DNA of 11,731 nt from an uncultured Eubacteriales bacterium (GTDB taxonomy: Bacteria; Bacillota; Clostridia; Christensenellales; UBA1242): NCBI GenBank assembly GCA_900557585.1, contig USTJ01000005.1:1-11731 (forward strand), read 5' to 3'. Positions 6,955 to 11,731 of the stretch are shown in pieces. Position 1 is the stretch's first letter; every line of letters begins with the position of its first letter. The position numbers and the translations under genes were made by a program. A model generated the notes under the pieces. That model searched no databases and was not told the origin of the DNA. It saw only the letters and a list, made by a program, of their open reading frames with translations.

Positions 6955-7464
6955 ATGAATACACAGAAATTAGGCAAACCAACCGATCAAAGAATGGCTA
7001 TGGTTAGTAACCTTGCAAGTGATTTAATTTGGCATGGCAGAATTGAAACAACTCTTGACAGAGCCAAAGCCGCTTCAAGATATGCTGAAAAATGCATCAC
7101 TCTTGCTGTTCGTTCATATAAAGATGTTGTAACTGAAGAAAAAGTTGTTAAAGACGAAAAAGGAAAAGAAAAAACAGTTACAATTTCTAAAGATGGTCCA
7201 CAAAAACTTGCTGCAAGAAGAAAACTCCTTGCAATGCTTGAAGACAGACAAGAACAAAGAGTAAAAGGCGAGAAAAAGGCTGCATTCAAGGCTCGTAAAG
7301 GCGACATTCAAGATCCACTCATCGAAAAATTGTTCGAAGACCTTGCTCCTAAATATGCTCAAAGAGCAGAAGAAAAAGGAACAGCAGGTGGATATACAAG
7401 AGTAATCAAAACTGCTCTTCGTCGTGGCGACAATGCACAACTTGCAATTGTTGAACTTGTATAA
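6955..7464 (+). CDS. rplQ: 50S ribosomal protein L17 with internal insertions
   Basis: L17 is a large-subunit protein near the peptide exit tunnel. The family core is clear: KLGKPTDQRMAMVSNLASDLI, RIETTLDRAKAASRYAEK, LAARRKLLAML, and the C-terminal GGYTRVIKTALRRGDNAQLAIVELV. At 169 residues it is longer than the 113-130 of most bacteria. The additions are a charged segment at about residues 54-82 (EEKVVKDEKGKEKTVTISKD), a longer stretch at about 99-119 and a short one at 138-144. Comparable enlarged L17 proteins occur in some Clostridia (from memory of the family, not checked). AAGGAG before ATG 6955 sets the start, 11 bases after rpoA. It is the last gene of the cluster and is followed by an intrinsic terminator. 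Confidence 0.95.
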   Translation: MNTQKLGKPTDQRMAMVSNLASDLIWHGRIETTLDRAKAASRYAEKCITLAVRSYKDVVTEEKVVKDEKGKEKTVTISKDGPQKLAARRKLLAMLEDRQEQRVKGEKKAAFKARKGDIQDPLIEKLFEDLAPKYAQRAEEKGTAGGYTRVIKTALRRGDNAQLAIVELV

Positions 7465-7479
7465 TAAAGATTGAAACAT

Positions 7480-7510
7480 AAAAAGACAACCAAATATGGC
7501 TGTCTTTTTT
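7480..7510 (+). terminator. Intrinsic terminator after rplQ
   Basis: The stem AAAAAGACA (7480-7488) pairs with TGTCTTTTT (7501-7509). Inside it are one mismatch, a further CCA/TGG stem and an AATA loop, and a run of six T begins within the 3' arm. It lies 15 bases after the rplQ stop and closes the ribosomal block. Confidence 0.9.
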
Positions 7511-7742
7511 CTTTGCTTAAAAATCATAAGCAAAATATCAATAAAGCCAAAACAAACCCCCGAAACTCCAAATTTTAGCCCTAAAATAGTAAAAAATCAC
7601 AGCAATTTCATAAGAATATTCACAAAATCACATAAAACAAAAAACAACGCCCACGAAACTCTGCTTTTCATTCTTAAAATTAAAGAAGAATCCATAAATT
7701 TGGTAAAATAGCATATTTTATTTGTTGATTGAAAGAAATATC

Positions 7743-7849
7743 CACTCAATGTAAGTTTTTGGCTTGCCATCATGTGAGCAAGGCTAACTATCATGCGACC
7801 AGCGGTCGATATCATGCAACGAACGTTGCTGGTTGTCAATAAATGAGTG
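7743..7849 (+). other. Compact structured element with closing stem and inner hairpins
   Basis: CACTCA (7743-7748) can pair with TGAGTG (7844-7849), enclosing three local stems: CTTGC/GCAAG (7763-7767 with 7778-7782), CGACC/GGTCG (7796-7800 with 7804-7808) and GCAAC/GTTGC (7816-7820 with 7825-7829). A competing helix, CGACCAGC (7796-7803) with GCTGGTTG (7828-7835), is also possible with one G-T pair. The element is markedly richer in G and C than its flanks. It may be a structured RNA, an operator array or a remnant of a small mobile repeat. I do not recognise it as a known family, and the strand is undetermined. Confidence 0.5.
7769..7831 (+). repeat. Three imperfect 21-bp direct repeats beginning ATCATG
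   Basis: ATCATG occurs at 7769, 7790 and 7811, exactly 21 bases apart. The remainder of each unit is related, most clearly between units two and three (pattern ATCATGC-R-A-C followed by an inverted repeat). Twenty-one bases is two helical turns, so the boxes would lie on one face of the DNA. Confidence 0.75.
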
Positions 7850-7908
7850 TGAGAAAGTAACTAAACAGTAAAAAAATAAGAAAAATACTAAAAACAACCA
7901 TATTTTAT

Positions 7909-7939
7909 TTGACAAAACATTAAGGGAGGGTGCTATTAT
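7909..7939 (+). promoter_or_regulatory. Promoter for the large surface-protein gene
   Basis: TTGACA (7909-7914) is a perfect -35. TATTAT (7934-7939) follows after 19 bases and is preceded by TG at 7931-7932, giving an extended -10. The spacer is slightly long. The transcript would start near 7945 and have a leader of about 60 bases before the gene at 8005, which has GAGGAAA at 7994-8000 as ribosome binding site. Confidence 0.65.
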
Positions 7940-8004
7940 AAGAGCGAATAAAAATATGCTTGAATTATGTCCGCTTGAAATCTTGAAAAAATTGAGGAAA
8001 ACAT

Positions 8005-10893
8005 ATGAAAAAGACATTAAAGAAAATAATTTTGTCTGCCTTTGTTGCCGTGATAAGCCTTGGGCTTATTTTTTGCTTGGGGTTCAATGCTGTTTGCGTT
8101 GAAAGTGCAATGGCAGACGCTGTGAATGGTGGCGGATTTTATGTTGGTTCTTCTTCAACTTTGACAATTGAGGGTAAAAAGAATCTTTCGGGATTTGTTG
8201 CATCAAGCGATGGTGGTGGAATTTACAACCTTGGAACCCTCAATATAAATGGAGGAACAATCTCGGGCAACACCGCAACCTCTCTTGGCGGAGGGGTGTA
8301 TTCGGCAAATAATTTCACCATGACTGATGGCACAATTTCAGACAACACTGCTGCAAGTGGTGGAGGTTTGGCAATTACAAGCAATTTGATATATATCACT
8401 GGCGGAACAATTGCTGGAAACACAGCAACAAGCAATGCGGGTGGACTGCTTGTGAAAGGCTGTGGCGTTGACTATAGAAATGGCTCAATCGCCGGGAACA
8501 ACGCCGATTGTGGTGGCGGAGTTGGCATTGATGGCGGAACATTTCAACTTAATTCTGGCTCAATTTCGGGCAATAAAGCAACAACTCGTGGCGGTGGTCT
8601 TTATATTTTTGGTGGTGATTCTTCATCTTTCAGTTTAACAAATGGGACAATTTCTGGTAACTCTGCAAAATATGGTGGCGGTATTTATCTTGAAACTGGC
8701 ACTTTCACAATGAGTGGCGGAACAATTTCGGACAACACTTCAAGTGGGGCTGGCGCTGCAATTTATGTGAAAAATGGAAAATTCACCATGGACGGCGGTG
8801 TAATTATAAACAACACCTCAACAAGCGCATCAAGTAATTATGATATTTACGGAGCGAGGGGTTCATCTGTCTATTTGAATGCGGGCACAGTCTCTGGAAA
8901 AATTGGTGGACGCGGTACATTTTATGTTGATATAAAGAATTTTAACTTTGATGGCACATATCAATTGAGAGAGGGTGCAACTGTTGTAATCAAAAATTAT
9001 AGCGGTGAAAAGTTAAACATTGAAAATGTCGATTGCACTGGTGCATTTTTGCAATTTGAAAACTGCACAAGCGCTCCAACTCTTTCAAACCTTTCAATTT
9101 CTGGTTATGATTCAGATTTATACGAAGTAAAACTTAACCAAGTGGACAGCACAACCTACAATTGTGAGCTTGTAAGTAAGGTTTCATATAATGAACCAGA
9201 AGGTTCAGTGAAATCAAATGTAAACATAACAAGGGGAGAGGGAATATTTATTAACACTTGGTATGATGAGGTTTACGCTTTAACAAACATTGAACCAAAA
9301 GCATTGAGGAGTATTCAATTTAGATATGCTTCATCAGATGGGATATTGAATTTTGCTGATAGATATGATGGGGAGTTTGTTTGTTTAGATGGATGCGAAT
9401 CATTAATTCTTCTTGGTACAATGGAGTCCGGAATCAAGGTGTGCACGTGCAGTGGAAGGCATGAAAATTTAGTGTTTTTATATGATAAACAAATTTATGC
9501 TTGTGAAGTGATGGAAAATGCTTTTAGTGCTGAAATATTGCAAAGTTTGAAAAGTTTGATTTTTGAAAATTTTGATACAAGTAGAACGCTTGTAATGGAA
9601 GGTATGTTCAAAGGTTTAAATCTTCAGAAATTGGATTTGTCCGGGTTTAACACGGAAAAGACTATTTTATATAATGGAATGTTCGCAAATTGTTCAATAG
9701 AGAGCCTTGATATTTCAAATTTTACAATTAGACCGACTGTAAAAATCAATAATGTATCCAATAAAGTCGGTGTTAAAGATTTTCTTTCGCTTAATGCAAA
9801 AGTTCTTAAATATCTTTATACCCCCAAATATGTTGCTTCTAGCTTTGGAATAAGAATTGGTGATGCGACAACAAAATTTTATGATGCTGTTGGTGTTGAT
9901 ACTTATAATGACACACATGCTGTTCTTTTGCCGGATTATACACATGGTTCAAGAACATATGTTCGTGCTGTGCCAACCATTTTAAATGATAGTTCTGATA
10001 CATTGATTCAAGATATTATGGGGAGATATATTTCATCAGCCGAGACGGGAATGAGAATAAAATTTGCATTTGAGGCGCCTGAAACATATTGTCGTTTAGT
10101 TGAGACAGGGATTTTGGGAATCAATATATATTCCCATATATACAATGATGTTAGTTTGCCACTTGAGCTTGTTATTGTCTCTCCATCTTTGTTTATGTTT
10201 CCAAAAAATTCAGAAAGATTGTTTAGTGCAAACTCTAACATTAGTAATTATGATAAAATAGTGGCTTGGAGATTTCAGAATATATGTACTGATGCGGTAG
10301 AGGTGATGCCAGAAATGTTTGTGCGCAGTAAAAGCCTTGAACATGTTTATGGTCTGCAAAACTTTCATTTCACATGTTTACAAACAACTACTGGAATGTT
10401 TGCTGAATGTTCATCATTGAAGACTATAAATTTCTATGAAAAACAAACTGCTGTAATGATAAGAGAAGCGACTGCAATGTTTTATGGTTGGTCTTCTTTG
10501 GAATATATAAACATGAAAGGTTTAAAACTTGACAGTTCTTGTACCATTTCAGATTTTTTGACTGGTTGCACAGCATTAAATTTGATTGAAACTCCATATG
10601 GAACAAATCCCGAAATTCAACTTCCAAAAACATTGTCGACAGCAAAAGGAACAGAATATACATCGATTCCTGCAAATCTTTCTTCATCATTGATGTTGAT
10701 GGTAAGAATAAGTGGTGCCCCACCATATTACGACTTTGCCAACGAATCAACTTCTCTTGCTTCTAGTGACAGCGTAAAGAAAATTGATAAAATCAACTTT
10801 TGGAGTGGATATTCTGCTTTCGCTTTAATTTGCATAAGCGCAATTGCATATCCGATTTATGAGGACAGAAAACGCAAAATGAAAAAGAGATAG
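8005..10893 (+). CDS. Secreted, membrane-anchored surface protein: beta-helix repeats plus BspA/DUF285-like region
   Basis: A 962-residue protein with a signal peptide (KK start, hydrophobic core about 9-32, likely cleavage after AMA at residue 37). Residues 83-299 hold about nine rungs of the type GGTISGNTATSLGGGVY spaced 25-29 residues apart, typical of right-handed beta-helix adhesin-like proteins. Residues about 500-575 and 716-866 resemble the DUF285/BspA surface repeat, with MF-containing units (EGMFKG, NGMFANC, EMF, GMFAEC, AMFYGW) and SLxxL-type segments; the two stretches look like an ancient duplication. A transmembrane segment at about 932-951 is followed by a basic tail (RKRKMKKR), resembling a sorting signal but with no LPxTG. 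Adhesion or host/cell-surface contact is inferred from the families; the ligand is unknown. It is a single-gene unit with its own promoter and terminator. Confidence 0.85.
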   Translation: MKKTLKKIILSAFVAVISLGLIFCLGFNAVCVESAMADAVNGGGFYVGSSSTLTIEGKKNLSGFVASSDGGGIYNLGTLNINGGTISGNTATSLGGGVYSANNFTMTDGTISDNTAASGGGLAITSNLIYITGGTIAGNTATSNAGGLLVKGCGVDYRNGSIAGNNADCGGGVGIDGGTFQLNSGSISGNKATTRGGGLYIFGGDSSSFSLTNGTISGNSAKYGGGIYLETGTFTMSGGTISDNTSSGAGAAIYVKNGKFTMDGGVIINNTSTSASSNYDIYGARGSSVYLNAGTVSGKIGGRGTFYVDIKNFNFDGTYQLREGATVVIKNYSGEKLNIENVDCTGAFLQFENCTSAPTLSNLSISGYDSDLYEVKLNQVDSTTYNCELVSKVSYNEPEGSVKSNVNITRGEGIFINTWYDEVYALTNIEPKALRSIQFRYASSDGILNFADRYDGEFVCLDGCESLILLGTMESGIKVCTCSGRHENLVFLYDKQIYACEVMENAFSAEILQSLKSLIFENFDTSRTLVMEGMFKGLNLQKLDLSGFNTEKTILYNGMFANCSIESLDISNFTIRPTVKINNVSNKVGVKDFLSLNAKVLKYLYTPKYVASSFGIRIGDATTKFYDAVGVDTYNDTHAVLLPDYTHGSRTYVRAVPTILNDSSDTLIQDIMGRYISSAETGMRIKFAFEAPETYCRLVETGILGINIYSHIYNDVSLPLELVIVSPSLFMFPKNSERLFSANSNISNYDKIVAWRFQNICTDAVEVMPEMFVRSKSLEHVYGLQNFHFTCLQTTTGMFAECSSLKTINFYEKQTAVMIREATAMFYGWSSLEYINMKGLKLDSSCTISDFLTGCTALNLIETPYGTNPEIQLPKTLSTAKGTEYTSIPANLSSSLMLMVRISGAPPYYDFANESTSLASSDSVKKIDKINFWSGYSAFALICISAIAYPIYEDRKRKMKKR
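8251..8901 (+). repeat. Beta-helix coding repeats (about nine units of 75-87 bp)
   Basis: The G-T/S-I-S/A-G/D-N motif recurs at protein residues 83, 108, 133, 159, 184, 213, 238, 264 and 293, so the units are 25, 25, 26, 25, 29, 25, 26 and 29 codons apart. The last two are degenerate. At DNA level the units have diverged, so this is an old array rather than a freshly amplified one. Confidence 0.8.
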
Positions 10894-10983
10894 ATTGGTT
10901 TTGTGAGTTGTGAAAATGTGTTTTAACTTTTGTTGGGATATGTTTTTGCGATGAAATGAACCATATCATCAATATTATTAAAT

Positions 10984-11010
10984 AAAATGACACCGTTTGG
11001 TGTCATTTTT
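10984..11010 (+). terminator. Intrinsic terminator after the surface-protein gene
   Basis: A perfect 11-pair stem, AAAATGACACC (10984-10994) with GGTGTCATTTT (10999-11009), closes on a GTTT loop and runs into a T-stretch. The A-run on the left side means it could also work on the opposite strand. It lies about 90 bases after the stop at 10893. Confidence 0.9.
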
Positions 11011-11064
11011 ATTGTGTGTTTTTAAGTTGTTTTGCACACAAAATTCAGATTTGTCATTTTTGTT

Positions 11065-11092
11065 TTGCTTTTGTGAAAAACTTTGCTATAAT
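11065..11092 (+). promoter_or_regulatory. Extended -10 promoter for the Ltp-type gene
   Basis: TATAAT at 11087-11092 is a perfect -10 and is preceded by TGC (11084-11086 read as T-G-C), forming an extended -10. The best -35 is weak (TTGCTT, 11065-11070, 16-base spacer). Transcription would start near 11099, about 20 bases before the start codon, giving a very short leader carrying AAAGGAGG. Confidence 0.65.
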
Positions 11093-11120
11093 TTGGATAT
11101 AAACAAAGGAGGATATCGAT

Positions 11121-11731
11121 ATGGGTAAGAAAAGCAGTCTTATAACATGTAAACACTGCGGTCAGGTTATTGCCGCCAGCGCTAAAGCATGTCCGCACTG
11201 TGGCGGCAAAAACGGTAAACCGGTTTATAAAAAGTGGTGGTTCTGGGTTTTAGTTGGCTTTTTTGCAATAGGTATCATGGGCAACGCTGTCGGAGAGAAA
11301 TCCGCTACGATAAAAAGTGAGAATAGTGCCCAGCCTAAAAACACATTGAGTCAGAATATCGGCGAGAGTGTGACGGAGGCTACAAAAGATACCCACACAC
11401 CCATACCTGTGCCGACAGAGAAACCGCAGGATAAGGTTCCTACCGAATACAGAAACGCTCTGAAAAAAGCAGAAACATACAGCGAAATGATGCACATGTC
11501 CAAGAAAGGGATATACGATCAGCTAACCTCTGAATATGGCGAAAAGTTTGATGCTGATGCAGCCCAGTATGCCATAGACAATGTGACAGCGGATTGGAAC
11601 GCGAATGCTCTCGCAAAAGCAAAAGAATACCAGAAAACGTTGGCCATGTCTAAATCGGCAATATACGATCAACTTACATCTGAATACGGCGAAAAATTTA
11701 CGGCAGAAGAAGCGCAGTATGCAGTAGATAA
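11121..11731 (+). CDS. Zinc-ribbon, transmembrane, Ltp-repeat protein (3' end outside window)
   Basis: The frame is open from ATG 11121 (AAAGGAGG at about 11105-11112) to the window end, 203 codons. Residues 10-27 form a zinc ribbon (C10-x2-C13, C24-x2-C27, with CPHCGG). Residues about 39-58 (WWFWVLVGFFAIGIMG) are a single membrane segment. A Ser/Thr/Pro-rich linker runs to about 108. From residue 113 come 50-residue repeats (ALKKAETYSEMMHMSKKGIY, then YDQLTSEYGEKF and AQYAIDN) matching the Ltp / host cell surface-exposed lipoprotein domain. The second copy is cut off. A phage Ltp of Streptococcus thermophilus blocks superinfecting DNA entry; whether this chromosomal protein does so is unknown. 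There is no lipobox. Codon choice (GCC, CCG, ACG, ATA, TAC common) differs from the ribosomal genes, suggesting transfer. Confidence 0.85.
   Translation, partial: MGKKSSLITCKHCGQVIAASAKACPHCGGKNGKPVYKKWWFWVLVGFFAIGIMGNAVGEKSATIKSENSAQPKNTLSQNIGESVTEATKDTHTPIPVPTEKPQDKVPTEYRNALKKAETYSEMMHMSKKGIYDQLTSEYGEKFDADAAQYAIDNVTADWNANALAKAKEYQKTLAMSKSAIYDQLTSEYGEKFTAEEAQYAVD
11457..11731 (+). repeat. Tandem 150-bp coding repeat (Ltp domains)
   Basis: Unit one runs 11457-11606 and unit two starts at 11607 and is cut by the window end. The strongest identity is over the ATATACGATCA and GGCGAAAA stretches. Differences are mostly third-position changes, so the copies are related by duplication but kept apart by selection on the protein. 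Confidence 0.8.

Larger units (their letters stand above)
7511..8004 (+). other. Intergenic region without a supported gene
   Basis: No open frame here has both a ribosome binding site and a credible protein. The left part (7511-7740) is very A/T-rich, with only small palindromes (for example ATTTTAG/CTAAAAT at 7572-7587). The GC-richer island near 7743-7849 and the promoter at 7909-7939 are described separately. A 71-codon frame starting at 7496 begins inside the rplQ terminator and a minus-strand frame of 80 codons (7597-7839) crosses the repeats; neither is convincing. Confidence 0.6.

Noticed and set aside
7496..7711. 71-codon plus-strand frame after rplQ
   Set aside because: It starts inside the terminator stem, has no ribosome binding site and a Lys/Asn/Ile-rich composition expected from AT-rich non-coding DNA.
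7769..7831. CRISPR array
   Set aside because: The units are contiguous 21-mers without unique spacers, and no cas genes are nearby.
7597..7839. 80-codon minus-strand frame through the 21-bp repeats
   Set aside because: Its seven-residue periodicity (CMISTAG / RMIVSLA / HMMAS) is explained by the 21-bp DNA repeats; no ribosome binding site or family resemblance.
7956..8102. 48-codon frame overlapping the start of the surface-protein gene (possible leader peptide)
   Set aside because: No convincing Shine-Dalgarno sequence, and most of it overlaps the signal-peptide coding region in another frame; too weak to call.
10424..10750. 108-codon minus-strand frame inside the surface-protein gene
   Set aside because: No ribosome binding site and no recognisable domain; the plus-strand frame is continuous and has clear domains.

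Overview
The window looks like a chromosomal segment of a low-to-moderate-GC Bacillota, most likely a Clostridia lineage. Evidence for this is the gene order rpsE-rpmD-rplO-secY-adk-map-infA-rpmJ-rpsM-rpsK-rpsD-rpoA-rplQ (rpsD sits inside the alpha cluster, unlike in Bacillus), strong AGGAGG-type ribosome binding sites, and GTG/TTG starts. The sequence does not settle a genus. An uncultured gut-type clostridial genome is plausible from the surface-protein repertoire, but that is inference.

Region 1 (1-4401) is the distal spc operon, all on the plus strand: the 3' part of rpsE, then rpmD (L30 with an unusual Lys/Ala-rich N-terminal tail of about 94 residues), rplO, secY (overlapping rplO by one base), a long imperfect hairpin, adk, map, infA (TTG start) and rpmJ. 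These genes make ribosomal proteins, the translocon channel, adenylate kinase, the N-terminal methionine-removing enzyme and initiation factor IF1.

Region 2 (4402-7510) begins with a 163-base AT-rich leader holding a candidate promoter and several small hairpins. The alpha cluster follows: rpsM, rpsK, rpsD, rpoA, rplQ, then a clear intrinsic terminator. The rpsM frame is broken near codon 45. Both halves are well conserved and continue in frames offset by +1, so this is a sequencing/assembly error, a recent small deletion, or (less likely) recoding.

Region 3 (7511-8004) has no convincing gene. It is very AT-rich except for a compact, GC-richer island (about 7743-7849) with three imperfect 21-bp direct repeats, each starting ATCATG, small inverted repeats, competing longer-range pairings and an outer closing stem. 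A sigma70-type promoter then leads into the next gene.

Region 4 (8005-11731) is accessory. A 962-residue secreted and membrane-anchored protein joins a beta-helix of about nine 25-29-residue rungs to a divergent BspA/DUF285-like region, and ends at an intrinsic terminator. After that, with its own extended -10 promoter, comes the start of a zinc-ribbon/transmembrane/Ltp-repeat protein that runs off the end. Its base and codon use differ from the ribosomal genes, which suggests transfer. The two accessory genes are separate transcription units and nothing in the sequence links them functionally.
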